Positions 45,931 through 57,820 of a DNA stretch of 64,000 bases are shown here, piece by piece. A program made the translations under genes and the position numbers. The notes under the pieces are model-generated. The model was not told where the DNA came from, searched no databases, and saw only the letters and a list, made by a program, of their open reading frames with translations. Source of the DNA: Limonium bicolor. Taxonomy: Eukaryota > Streptophyta > Magnoliopsida > Caryophyllales > Plumbaginaceae. Numbering within the stretch: position 1 is the first letter of the stretch; each line of letters opens with the position of its first letter. The DNA is taken from positions 107,951,810 to 108,015,809 of the forward strand of contig CM041777.1 in NCBI GenBank assembly GCA_023374045.1. Reading direction: 5' to 3'.

Positions 45931-46400
45931 TTTCCAACGCGATAGTTAAATGTTGTGGATATTTTAAAGAAATAAATCATCACAGGATCATTGTTCAAAA
46001 AGACACAACTCATAGGTTGACTTATCAAGTGTAATAAAGGACAAATTTGGATGAACATGTGAGATACAGTATTGTAGGGTTTTAAAGCTCCCTTCAGAAA
46101 AAGGTAAGACAACAAATTGAGGAAATATTGGGTAGAATTTTATGAAAATCGTTTAAATAAATTTTATGAAGATCTGATTAGTTTAAAGTATGAAATATTG
46201 CATTTTAATAATGTTTTTGAATGATTTAATTTTTATACAATTAGGAATGTCAATGGATCGGATTCAGGTAAGTGATGATAGGGTGACACATTACTCGTCC
46301 GTCCATCTGTTACATTTTTATTCTTCATATGTAGGTGATTCGGATGGGTTGGGTGATAATCATGTGAAACTTTTTTCTATCTCATAAATAATTTTTTGGG
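45931..46400. other. No gene recognised
   Basis: AT-rich sequence with no coding family, LTR or inverted end recognised. Confidence 0.3.
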
Positions 46401-46884
46401 GAAATTTTCATGGAATGTCACTATATTTTTGGCTAATTTATGAAATGCCCCAAAATAAAAAGAAAGTCACAAACGACACTATATTTTTGCAAAAGTTCAT
46501 GAAATACCACAATGTCATTGACCAGAAAGAAAAAAAGACTAAAATACCCCTATTAATTAATAAAGTACTTTTAAAGTTCACAATATGCCGCTAAGTGTTA
46601 AAAAATTCACAAAAAATTCAAAATACTTTAAAAAATATAGATATCTATTAAATATATTTAAAGAATTATAAAAAGTTATAAAAATTGAAAAAAACTAAAA
46701 AAATATATTAAAATATTTAAAAAAGTAAGTATTTCTTAATTGTTTTTAAATTATTCAGTACCCTAAAAAAGATTATATTGTTTAAGGACATAATTTATAC
46801 AAAAAATTTGACTAATTTATACCAATTAAGTATCATAATTTATACCAATTAAGTACCATAATTTATACTAGTTTTACCATACAT

Positions 46885-47415
46885 TCTTTAAAGTTATTTT
46901 TTTACCAATTTAAATTATCTAATTAAAAAAATTACAATATATTTTTGACTAATATTTTGAAATTTAAATTTCAAATTTCAAATTTAATTTACAGATAAAT
47001 TTGTGACATAATATTTATAGATAAAAAAATATTATATCATAAAGTTATCTGATAAAATACAATACAAATTATAAAAAATAAATTTATGAAAATATTCTAC
47101 AAAAATATGAAAATTTTATTTTGAATAATAAATAAATAAATAATATTTTTTAAAAAATGTAAATTACTTATTCAAAATAAATTATATTATATTTTTAACC
47201 TATTATTCAGAAAAAATATTTTATCAAATTTGTATTCTATTTTCTAGATAACTTTATTGACATAATATTTTGTAGATAACAAAAAATATTATACCATAAA
47301 GTTATCTGTAAAATAGAATACAAATTTGTAAAAAACAAATTTCAAAATATTAGAAAAAATATAAAATAATTGATTTTGATTAAATAATTTAAATTGGTAG
47401 AAAAAATAATCTAAA
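46885..47415. repeat. AT-rich 0.5-kb palindrome
   Basis: TTATTTTTTTACCAATTTAAATTATCTAATT at the left pairs with the reverse complement at the right end, and inner TAAAGTTATCTG blocks also pair, with a centre near 47150. It is probably a foldback MITE nested in the long-inverted-end element. Confidence 0.65.
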
Positions 47416-47447
47416 AAACGCGAATTCGAAGCTGGAGGTGGTGCAAG

Positions 47448-48470
47448 GTGGCACCTATTTTGTCTTTTAGTGGTTTACTATTTTGTAAAATTTTAAAATG
47501 TTATATTTTATTATATATAAGTCCAAATCACATAAATTTTATATCATTGTTCATCATAATTCGAGCTCTTTAAAATAAGATCAAACGTGAATATGTTTTG
47601 ATAATTTTTTATTTTTTTATGTACTTATTTTTTTAAAATTCATTGTGATTCTTAAGTTTAGGAAAAATGAATCAAAGATTGTGAAAAAGTGAATCGAAGG
47701 TTGTTAAAAAGTGAATCAGAGAGTTGCGTAAAAGTGAATAAGTGGTTTTAAAGAAAGTGAATCTCATAAACAGAGATTGTTTAAGTGATTTTGAATGTTT
47801 GACTAGTGTGAATTAGAGGTTTTAGAAAAGTGAATCAAAGGTTGTTAAAAAGTGAATCACAAGTTGTTACAAAGTGAATTAGAGTAATAGGAAAAGAGAA
47901 TCTCGTAAGCGTAGATTGTTTAACTAAAGTGATTAAGAGGTTTAAGAAATGTAAATCAAAGGTTTTTATAAAGTGAATCATGCGTTTAAGAAAAGTGAAT
48001 TAGAGGTTTAAGAAAAGTGATTCTCGTAAATAAAGATTGTTTAACTAAAGTGAATAAGAGGTTTAAGAAAAGTGAATGAGAGATTTAAGAAAAGTGAATC
48101 AAAGGTTTAAGAAAAGTGAATATTTTGTTTAATTCTAGTAAATGTCTTCGTCGTTTTTAACTTTACAATGGTGGTTTTTAGAGTGTTTGGGGGTAAGATT
48201 CATTTTGTTAATGAATAAGGTTCATTTTATTAGTATAGAAGATTCATTTTGCTAATGAATAAGATTCACTTTAAAAATACCTAATATATACTCATTCTAA
48301 AAATATAAAATTTTAAGTTTACCAAAACATATCCATGATACATCTTGTTTTGAAGAGCACGAAAATGATGAACAATGATATAATTTTTTTTATTTTTGCA
48401 CTTATATTTTATGAGTTATAACATTTTGAAAAAAAAATATTTCTCTTTCCCCCTTCTCTCTCCTCCTCTT
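47448..48470. mobile_element. Unnamed repeat element, copy B
   Basis: Shares both ends with copy A at 42616-45180 and retains the uninterrupted insertion site. Positions 47640-48130 are an array of AAAGTGAATCAAAGGTTGTT / AAGAAAAGTGAATCAGAGG units. No coding region. Confidence 0.65.
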
Positions 48471-49589
48471 TGTGGGTGTGTTGTTTCTTTTCTTTTTTTT
48501 CTTTTTTTTCTTATTTTCTTCTCTTACTTTTAATTGAGCCAATAATATATTGACATATGGCATGAAGCCATATTACAAGGTGGAGCAAGCTCCATGGTCT
48601 CCGTTCCGCTAAAAAATATAGGATAAAAAATATGGTATTTAATTGATATGAATTATGATATGTAATTGGTAAAAAAATTGGTATAAATTATATGTTTATA
48701 ATATTATGTTCTTTTTTATGCTATTGAATAATTTTTTAAATAAATTCAAGAAATATTTAAATTTTTCAATATTTTATGATATTTTATTTTTTATATTAGA
48801 TTTTTAATTTTATTTTTTATTATTTTTTAAACATTTTTATAATTTTTTATTTTTATAGTATTTTTTAATTTTAGTAATTTTTTTAACACTTAGAGGCATA
48901 TTATAAATTTTAAAAGTATTTTGTTAACTAGAGAAGTATATTAATCTGTTTTCTTTCTGGTCAATATGTAACGCCCCTATTAACCATAATTACAGCGGAA
49001 ATAAAACTCTAAGGCGATTACAGACCATCGGGTTCCAAACACCCGGCATCAAACTCACCAATTACAACTTACAATTAACAAAGTTACGGTCTGAACTCAA
49101 GAAAACTTAACTTGATTAAAATACAGATTAATTACAACAACTCTCCAGAAAACCTAGTCCCATCCCAAACACTCATTCTCTTCGTGGCCACCTGTAAATC
49201 AATTCGTACCTGCAAGATGAAACCAAGCAGCCCACCCCAAAAGGGGTGGGTCAGTTCCTGGATGGAACTGGTACTAACCTCCAAAACAGAACTTTAAAAA
49301 TAACCTTAACAAGCAGTAACTTGGAATCAATAATTAAAAACAAAACAAGAAACAAGCACTTAAAAACAAAAATCACCAAGTCAAGGTTAGCAAGTTAAAG
49401 ATAGAGTCAACAACAGAAAGGAAGTTGGTAACAAATTCATACCATGAGTTAGTGAGTGTCCATTGCCTTAGTCAGATTAAGTTCCAGTTAGGAGTAGAAA
49501 GTCCAAGTAGTCACCAGGACTAGGAATGATTGATAGATAATGAAGAATCCAATAACCCAAGAGTAGAATAACCGCAAGCCGAATACGTC

Positions 49590-49755
49590 TTTCAGGACAG
49601 GGGATATACAGCCCCTCTCTGTTCACTACGTCCACAAAGGACAGGGGATATACAGCCCCCTCCTCTGTTAACTACGTCCACTAAGGACAGGGGATATACA
49701 ACCCCTCCTGTCTACAACGTCCCTTTTGGGACAGGGATATACAGCCCCTCTGTTG
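49590..49755. repeat. LTR minisatellite with GGGGATATACAGCCCC units
   Basis: Four units of about 40-47 bases contain GGACAGGGGATATACAGCCC and CTACGTCCAC. The same array is at 60180-60350 in the other LTR. Each unit core is itself a near-palindrome (GGGG...CCCC). Confidence 0.85.
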
Positions 49756-50639
49756 CCGACGAAGACGTGCGCACGCCACCCAAACAAGACCCAGCTCATG
49801 GATGAAACGATATCCAGAGTCAAGAAGAATTACCAAGATTGACATTCCAAAAATTCCACCAGACCATTAACTGCACCTGAGTGATACCAAAACACTCAGT
49901 CCTAAAGAGTGCAGAGGTGTAAACCCCGGGCAAATAATATCTAATGAAACAACCCGAAAGAAGAAACCAGTAACCATGTGTGTTGTTCATCCAAGGCTCA
50001 GTTAGTCATACAGGCTGAGTTAGCGTTTTTCCAAAAACATCCCTTAAGTCTGTTAGTAAGCATATGAGTACGAGAAATCGTACCTGGTATGTGTAGAGCA
50101 GTAGCCAAACAGAAAATGCGAACTTCCACTAATCACCTATAATTAATGTGTTCCAAGTATCGATCAGTTAAGTAGCTCACAGAGATAAACACCTTTTACT
50201 CTTAATGGATAATAGTTTAAAGCTTACAATCATCCTCACGTAGTATCTGGGCCAGGTTCAGTTAATTAACTCTTTTGTTAGGCCCATTTTATTTAATCCG
50301 GAATGATTTGAAGTTTTAACCTGAGAGCGGCCCAAACTCTCTTGGACTGTTTAAATGGGCTTTTGAAGTTCATAGACTTGGGCTTAGTAGGTTAGTCCAA
50401 GACGTGGCGCTTTTGCTATTTAAACTAAATTCCCTAAAAGGATTATGCGAGGTTTCGAACGTACAACCCCACTCAGTTCCAGGTTTATCTTGACCAACTA
50501 CGCCATGAATTCTTGTCTAAAAGATATGTCTAATTTTATTTTACTTACTTACTCTAGCCATGGACTAGTTAATTAAACTTTTAAGTTATCGTTGGCTAAT
50601 TACTACAACATGGATTAAAGACCCAAAGCTTAGCACCAG

Positions 50640-50671
<32 letters not shown>

Positions 50672-51627
50672 GTTTCCCACAGGAAATGTTAACATTATCT
50701 CTTAATATTTCTAATATATTTATATACATATATTAGGATTTATCCCAAAACATTCTTTAAGAAATTTTATTAAATTTAATTACTTTTAATAACTCTTACA
50801 CATCTAGTATTCACAAAGCATTTTATCTGCTTAGTTTACCTATAGGATTAAGTATTTTATTTCTTTTAGTGATGCCTAATATATATATATATATATACTA
50901 GGATTTACTTAAAACATCATTTATGTAGTATATTGTATTTAATTCTCTTTATTAATTTTACACATATTAACATCTGATAAGTGGTTTAAAAATAAGGTAT
51001 TCCTCAAGCTTTAATTAAGTATATTAACTTACATTATATAATAAATAAAAATGTAGACTAGTTTAATCCCTTGATTTAATATAAGTTTCTACTTAATAAG
51101 TATATATATATATGTAAATAATTTCACTTCTCTTAAAAGCTAATACCAAAACATTTATAAACTTACTGTTATAAAATGTTAATTTAGTTTCCCTTATTTT
51201 CCCCAGCTTAAAAGTTAATTAACAAACCATACTTTAATTTTTGGTTACATTAAAAACCTTATATTATAAGTTATTCTTATGAAAACCTCATAAACACAAT
51301 TTTTAAAACCTTTACCATTGCCCAAAAATCCCCAAATTTAATATACATAACTATAACATTTTAGACATATTATAAAATTTTTATTTCATAAAAATCTTTT
51401 TAATTAGCCAAATAATTCCAGAAAACCCGTAACTTGCAAAAATCATAACTTACGTTTAAAAACTCCAAAACCATATAATTTACATCAAAATAAACTAGAT
51501 TAAATAAGGAATCTATGGTTAAAATTTCAAGTCAAAATACATTCGGGAAGGTATTTAAATTAATTCAACAAGTTAGGGTTATTTACTGAATTTATAAAAA
51601 CCTTATAACTTATCTGAAACGTTTTAA

Positions 51628-51670
51628 TCTCGGCCGTCCGTTTCTTTTAACTACGATCGGACGGCCGAGA
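51628..51670. other. Perfect 13-bp GC-rich hairpin in the LTR
   Basis: TCTCGGCCGTCCG and CGGACGGCCGAGA flank a 17-base loop in otherwise AT-rich sequence. It is conserved exactly in the other LTR at 62224-62266. Confidence 0.85.
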
Positions 51671-53139
51671 ATCGTCGAGTTCTTCAGCCACCCTAACCCG
51701 ATTCGAGTACTAATTCGCCTATTCCTCACAATCTACAGAACCAAATCGAGTGATTCTTGTTTCTATAGTTTCGAAATCAAATTCGGTTCTAATGATGCTA
51801 ATTTCCCCAATTATAATGCGTATTCAGTGGATTTCGAATTTGTTCGAAGTTAGGGTTCATATGGAAACAGAATTCGATTCGAAACACAATTCTAACAAAT
51901 TCTCCTAATCTAACACGTAATTGATTAAATTGAGACATGGGTTAGGCCGGTAACTTGATTTCGAATGACAATAACGAGCAATTGATCGGAAACTTACCGG
52001 AGTTGTGCAATTGAGTGATTCGAATTCGGAAATCTGGAAAAATTCGAACTTTCGAGCAGTTCACGAAGCCACTTTGAGGATCTATAACTTGCAGTACAAT
52101 CGAGTTAGGCTATGAAGGGCTTAATCGAAAGAGCAAACTTACCTCTACATATTGATAACAAGAACTAATCCTAACTCGCAACACAAGAAAGAAATTAAGT
52201 CGCAAGTCACGAGTTTATACCTTAGTTTCGGTATGATTTTGTGCTGGCGAAACCGAAACTTTAGACATCTATATCTTCCAACGGTTACGAATCAGACTTG
52301 GGCATAAACATGAAAATTGTAGAGGGATTAGAGATCTTTAAAACAAGCTAAAGAAATCAAATTTTGGTTGAGAAACGGAGTTATGATCAACGAAAGTTAC
52401 CTGAATTCGGTGAGAAACTGGAATTCTGGGTACAGTTTCGCAAGGGGTCAACTTTAGGTCAATTTGCGGCTGATGTATAACGAATTAGGGTATGTGTGAG
52501 TAATGGTTGGAAAGAGGACGTTTTGAAGAAGAGAATGAAGAACGGCATGGAAAAATATTGAGATGAGTGAGATATAGCCGTCCAAAGTTAGGGCTAAACA
52601 GAATCTGTTATCGAAATTCAGGGAAAGAATCGCCTAAGTCCTGGCGCGTGTGAGCTTGACACGTGGCAGTCATTAAAATTTTGGCTCTAAACTTCAATCT
52701 ATCATAACTTTGGCTAGGATGATCCGTTTTTGACGTTCTTTTTATCGATCTTCATGGTTTTCCATAACCTATTTATTGGTATAGGTTTCATGGCCTGGTT
52801 TGACCATTCTCAAAAAGTCAACCTAGCAAGGCTTAATAAGCTTTAAGGTTTCTAGAATTTTATATTGACTTTTATGTTTCAAAACAATGTTCCAACACTT
52901 CCTAAAATCTTTATAATATAGTTGGAGTGTAGAAATTTTCCCAAGATTTATTGACTTATAAATCTTATTATTAAATTCATAATACTATATAATAATATAT
53001 AATAATTAGGGTTAAATAGGAGAAAACCCCTAAATAATTTTTAAATAACACATATATTAAGTTGGTGTGTAATAATAATATTTAGGGTTTTTATAAAAAA
53101 ATCCCCTAAATTAATGTAAATTAATTTAGGGGTATTTCA

Positions 53140-53152
53140 GTATATCCCCCTT
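53140..53152 (-). other. Polypurine tract of the gypsy element
   Basis: The minus strand reads AAGGGGGATATAC immediately before the 3' LTR, in the expected position for plus-strand priming. Confidence 0.8.
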
Positions 53153-53532
53153 AAAAGAAACTTCGACTCGAAGTTTAGAATCAACTAACAGTTCCAATAA
53201 ACATTCCCATTTGTAACTTCCATACCAAACCTTTAATTTCCATCCATTCCCATTTCCAATTTTCACACAAGATACTCAGAATCAAACCGAACCAAGATAT
53301 ACCAAAATATTTCATAGATAGAAATCAAAAAACATCACGTGTAGCTCAAGTACATACATAGTGTAGCTCAAGTACATACATACCCTCTCCTTCATCCCAC
53401 TAATAAAGTAACCGGGCATAATCTGGATGAGGTAACGAAGGAGGAGTATGCACCAGTTCCCCCTAAAAAGAGCTAAGGTACGCCCTCGTACCTCTACTAA
53501 CGAGAATCCTATAGACTAAATGTAGGGAACTA

Positions 53533-54900
53533 TCATGTAAAAAGATGTGGGTACTTCACTCTCATGGAGTCCTCAGTCTCCCAAGTAGCTTCCTCGACCC
53601 CATGGTGTTCCCAAAGAACCTTCACCAGTTTAACTGATCTGCCTCTCGTTTCTCGGACCTTCGTGTCCAAGATCTGAATAGGAGTCTCCTCATATCTCAG
53701 TGTAGGCTCTATTTCCAATCTCTCTGGCTGCAGTACGTGAGAAGGGTCAGGCATATACTTCTTCAGCTGAGATACATGAAACACGTCGTGTACCTTCCCC
53801 AACTCTACTGGTAGATCCAATCTGTATGCAGCTGGGCCCACTCGCTCCGTAATCCTGTACGGGCCGACATACTTAGGGCTTAGCTTCCCCCTCATCCCAA
53901 ATCTGAAGATGCCTCTCATCGGAGACACTCGTAAGAAGACCATGTCTCCCAACTGAAACTCGAGCTCTCTGGTACGCTGATCCCCGTAAGATTTCTGTCT
54001 GGACTGCGCTGCCCTCATGTGCTGCTGAATAACTCTGACGTCATCCTGCAGTGTCTGAATATACTCGGGCCCAATCAAGACTGCCTCAGCAGGGTCACTC
54101 CATGATAAGGGAGTCCGGCACGGCCTGCCATATAGAGCCTGGAATGGTGCCATGCCGATAGACGCATGGTAAGAGTTATTGTAGGAGAACTCTACCAGGT
54201 GTAGACGCTCTACCCAACTCCCCTGATAGTCTAGAGCGACTGCTCGCAACATATCCTCCAATGTCTGAATAGTCCTCTCAGTCTGCCCATCAGTCTGCGG
54301 GTGAAAAGCGTGCTAAGTCGTAGCTGAGTCCCAAATGCCTCCTGCACCTGACGCCAAAATCTACTGAGGAAACGAGTGTCACGATCGGAGACGATCGTCT
54401 TCGGTACCCCATGGTACCGGATATGCTCGTGGTGAACACCTCAGCTAGTTTGGGCACCTTCCATGTGTCCTTGATAGGTATGAACCTAGCTGTCTTGGTC
54501 AACCTATCGACTATAACCCATATTGCGTTCAGTCCACCTCTAGCTGGAGGGAGACCGACCACAAAATCCATGCTGATGTCGTCAAACTTCCAGCACGGTA
54601 CTGGTAGTGACTGAATCTGGCCTCCTGGTCGACGATGCTCAAACTTCACCTTCTGACAAGTGAGGCACCGAGAGACAAATCAGCTACATCCCTCTTCATC
54701 CCGCTCCACCAGAATAATTGCTTCAAGTCCTTGTACATCTTGGTGGCTCCAGGGTGTACTGATAATGTCGAGGAATGAGCCTCTGAAAGAATCCTGGTCT
54801 GAAGTTCTGTCGCATCCTGAGGAACGCAGAGTCTGCCTCTGACTCGAAGGTGTCCCTCGCTGTCCAGCTCGTAGTCATACTTCAAACCGTCAGTCAACCG
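53533..54900 (-). pseudogene. Gypsy integrase with C-terminal chromodomain, frameshifted
   Basis: The minus strand encodes the zinc-binding N-terminus (SEAHSSTLSVHPGATKMYKD), the catalytic core ([33 protein letters not shown]), a shifted segment near 54380-54290, then YNNSYHASIGMAPFQALYGR, the GPY/F region (GKLSPKYVGPYRITERVGP) and a chromodomain tail (VKVLWEHHGVEEATWETED, ending PHLFT). Frame changes near 54650, 54400 and 54285 break it. The chromodomain is thought to guide insertion to heterochromatin in this lineage. Confidence 0.9.
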
Positions 54901-55014
54901 TCTGCTAACTTCTGTCTGATGCCCTGTAGATAAACGTCACTGTCCTGGGCTGCATACACCTCCTCAGCTATCGTGGTCGTCTCTATCAAAGCAGAAGTGA
55001 ATAAGCTCTTCTGC

Positions 55015-56219
55015 TCAGAGCATCTGCCACAACATTTCCTTTCCCTTCTGTGTACTGGAGGTTGATGTCATAATCGGCCAGTAGCTCGACCCATCTCGCT
55101 GTCTCAGATTCAACTCCTTCTGGGTCCAGATGTACTTCAGACTCTTATGGTCTGTCATAATTTGGACCGTGGCTCCATACAAGTAATGTCGCCAGATCTT
55201 CAAGGCGAAGACTATGGCGAGGAGCTCAAGGTCGTGTGTGGGGTAATTTTCTTCGTGCTTCTTCAGCTGTCTGGAAGCGCTACTACTCGCTACTACTCGG
55301 CCATGCTGCATCAGTACTCCACCAATCCCTCTGCCTGAAGCATCGCAATATACCTCGTACCCCTCGTTCCCCTCTGGATATCAATACTGGAGCTGTGGTC
55401 AAGGCGTCCTTCAGCGCCTGGAAGGAGACCTCACAAGCCTCTGTCCATACAAAGGGTGTCCTTCTTCATCAGAGAGGTCAAGGGCTTGGCTAGCCTGGAG
55501 AAGTCCTTCACAAAGCGTCTATAGTAGCCAGCCAACCCAAGGAAGCTCCTATCCTCTGTCACGGTGCGAGGTCTATGCCAGCTCTTTACTGCCTCGATCT
55601 TAGCTGGGTCTACTGAAACTCCCTCAGCTGAGATCACGTGTCCAAGAAATGACACCTTGTCCAGCCAGAATTCACACTTGCTGAATTTGGCATACAATTG
55701 TTTCTCTCTCAGTGTCTCCAAGACTGTCCTCAAATGCTGCTCATGTTCCTCTTTGCTCTTGGAGAAGACTAGAATGTCGTCTATAAATACGACTACCGAC
55801 TTATCTAGCTGGGCTTGGAAGACTCTCTGCATCAAATCCATAAATCTCGCCGGTGCATTGGTCAGTCCAAACGGCATCACTGTGAACTCGTAGTGGCCGT
55901 ATCTGGTCCGGAAGGCTGTCTTCTCTATGTCTGACTCAGCTACAGCTATCTGGTGAAATCCGGAACGCAGATCAATCTTAGAGAACACCTTAGCTCCCCT
56001 CAGCTGGTCGAACAAGTCATCGATCCTGGGCAGTGGGTACTTGTTTTTGATCGTGACATTGTTCAGCTCTCTGTAGTCTATACACAGTCTCATGCTTCCG
56101 TCCTTCTTCTTGACGAACAGCACAGGAGCGCCCCAAGGTGAGACACTGGGTCTGATGAAGCCCTTATCTAGTAGTTCTTGCAATTGTTTCTTCAATTCCA
56201 CCATCTCTGTAGGGCCCAT
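55015..56219 (-). pseudogene. Gypsy reverse transcriptase and RNase H
   Basis: Positions 56219-55431 are open for 262 codons with [44 protein letters not shown] and [11 protein letters not shown] (the YxDD box here is FIDD, normal for the lineage). RNase H continues in other frames with a shift near 55460 and near 55310: [29 protein letters not shown]. Mostly intact apart from indels. Confidence 0.92.
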
Positions 56220-56825
56220 CCGGTAAGGAGCCTTGGAATCGGTCCCGTGCCAGGTACGAGGTCGATGTTGAATTCAACCTCTCTCAGCGGTGGTAGTCCA
56301 GGCAGCTCCTCTGGAAAAACATCGGGGTACTCCGACACAATGGGAACGTCGCTCCTGAACTTCGGATCCGTCCTCAGATCCTGGGCATAACAGTAGTAGG
56401 CAGTCGCGCCCTTGGACACTTCCTTCATCAGGGATAATGCCGATACAACCTTCACAGTCGGCTGCTTGGGCTGCATTCGGTATGATACTGTGATCCCTGT
56501 GGCTGACTTCAAGAGGAGACGATGCTCTGCACAGTGTAGTCTAACTCTGTACCGCTGTAGTGTGTCCATGCCCATAATTATGTCAAATCCCATGCCAGGG
56601 AAGACAATGGCATCGAGAAGAAAGTCTGCTCCCTTAATGTGCAAGCTCAGATTCTTGCACTGTTTACTGCATTTGATCAACTCTTGGATGGCAACAAAAC
56701 GGAGCAATCATGGATATCCTCTGTGGGGGCATTTATCTTAGTATGAAATGCTTGGGATATGAAGGAGTGGGAGGCTCCAGAATCAAATAGGATGGTGGCC
56801 TCCACTCCATTAATTTGGAATGTGC
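56192..56825 (-). pseudogene. Gypsy aspartic protease domain (exon after the last gag-pro intron)
   Basis: Begins at the acceptor after 56826 and encodes INGVEATILFDSGASHSFIS, with the DSG catalytic triad, then a one-base shift near 56705 to a frame giving GFDIIMGMDTLQRY and later [20 protein letters not shown], the usual linker into reverse transcriptase. It overlaps the next frame near 56200-56219, indicating another indel. Confidence 0.88.
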
Positions 56826-56900
56826 CTGCAATTATTGAGTGAAGTTTTAAGGTTTCTAGTTAACTCTTCCAAAGTAGTTATTCAAGGTTAACTGGTATAC
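56826..56900 (-). other. 75-bp spliceosomal intron at the gag-protease junction
   Basis: Donor ATCACAG|GTATACC and acceptor AATTGCAG|GCACATT. Removal joins GTVITG to TFQINGVEA in frame, whereas the unspliced frame meets a TAG. The joined sequence matches what gypsy elements have uninterrupted at this place. Confidence 0.85.
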
Positions 56901-56974
56901 CTGTGATGACCGTTCCATTGCTCTTTGCTTGAGCCTGGTCCAACACATTCAGCCTGACCTCTAATTTCCAGCTC
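56901..56974 (-). pseudogene. Short gag-pro linker exon
   Basis: Encodes VRLNVLDQAQAKSNGTVITG, the linker that precedes the protease in related elements. It is bounded by an acceptor (CGTGTAG|GAGC at 56975/56974) and the donor at 56900. Confidence 0.75.
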
Positions 56975-57068
56975 CTACACGAAGAAATAAATTCTTAGAA
57001 TTTCCATTCTTATTGAAAGCTTCATGAGCAGTTTAATGATTACAAAGCTGAAATTGTAAAGTGCATGG

Positions 57069-57820
57069 CTAGATCTGTCTAAAGGTCAGGTTTAATCGGC
57101 CAGGTTTCAGGTGAGTCTGGTTAATAATGGTGTGGGGGCTGTGTTGGCTTGATTCTCTTCACCCATGGTAATTAGTCTGCTGCCCTCCAAATAGTACATC
57201 ACCTGACTTCAGGAGGATCTTGGTGGCAAGGTCCATCCTCTTCTGGTCACCGAATAGGAACTCCGCGTCGTCTCCAAGTGATATGGAAACCACTGGAACT
57301 CCTTTGGTGATGGATTCTAGGGATTCATCCTTATCTTGATGCAACCCTAGCTTACCTTCTTTTCCATAAAAATTGATGATGCAGACGTCTGAGGTTATGT
57401 CTGGAACGGGCTCATCCTCCAATTCTTGTGCTGTCTTAACTGCAGCTCCAATGATGGTCTGCAACTCTTCCGGGATTGGTGGCACCTCCACCTCCATAAC
57501 TCTTGGTGGTGTGGTTCCACTGCTTACCTAGGCACATGATCTTCACCTTCATGGTTGAACCGTTCTTGAAGGTAGGGGTGTAAAAGTTTCCTCCTTTCAC
57601 ACCTAACTCCCTGATCATGAGGATCAATGCATACTGGACTGCTGGGGTCAAAAACTCCCGTAATAGAATCATCCCGGGTCTCAACATCTCACACTTCTCA
57701 GGTGGGTGTGGTTTGGCTTCAAAGGGGATGGTGGGTGTGGAGAGGTAAATAGGGAAGCAAATATCGAAAGCTGAATGAAAACAATGATTCTTATTAAGCA
57801 GTTTAGGATAAGGTTCACAT
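57069..57820 (-). pseudogene. ALKBH1-type AlkB 2-oxoglutarate/Fe(II) dioxygenase inside the retrotransposon
   Basis: AlkB enzymes oxidatively remove methyl groups from nucleic-acid bases; the plant ALKBH1 group is linked to N6-methyladenine and related marks. Minus strand, same sense as the element. Blocks in order: CEMLRPGMILLREFLTPA, ELGVKGGNFYTPTFKNG, KIMCLGKQWN, then after a one-base shift in a GGTGGAGG run, VPPIPEEL, DVCIINFYGKEGKLGLHQDK, VPVVSISLGDDAEFLFGDQ and KSGDVLFGG. After another shift near 57170, YHGVKRIKP and KPGRLNLTFRQI end at TAG (57071-57069). The iron ligands (HQD, distal His in YHG) and the 2OG-binding R-x5-R (RLNLTFR) are all visible. There is no intron inside, unlike typical host copies. 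It has two or three single-base shifts as given, possibly sequence errors. A good acceptor precedes it (TTGCCAG at 57821) and a TATAAA lies at 57856-57851. Confidence 0.9.

Larger units (their letters stand above)
48967..53139 (-). mobile_element. 3' LTR of the chromodomain gypsy element
   Basis: Pairs with 59558-63774 over the whole length; many differences are single-base indels. Contains a 4-unit tandem repeat (about 49590-49750), a GC-rich hairpin (51628-51670) and AT microsatellites (50640-50664). Confidence 0.93.

Noticed and set aside
50452..50505. True tRNA gene
   Set aside because: A and B boxes are present but flanking sequence cannot form a tRNA acceptor stem or anticodon arm, and it sits in an LTR.
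57069..57820. AlkB region as an integrated plant RNA virus sequence (some plant RNA viruses carry AlkB domains)
   Set aside because: The sequence follows the host ALKBH1 type, and no viral methyltransferase, helicase or polymerase is nearby; retrotransposon genes flank it on both sides.
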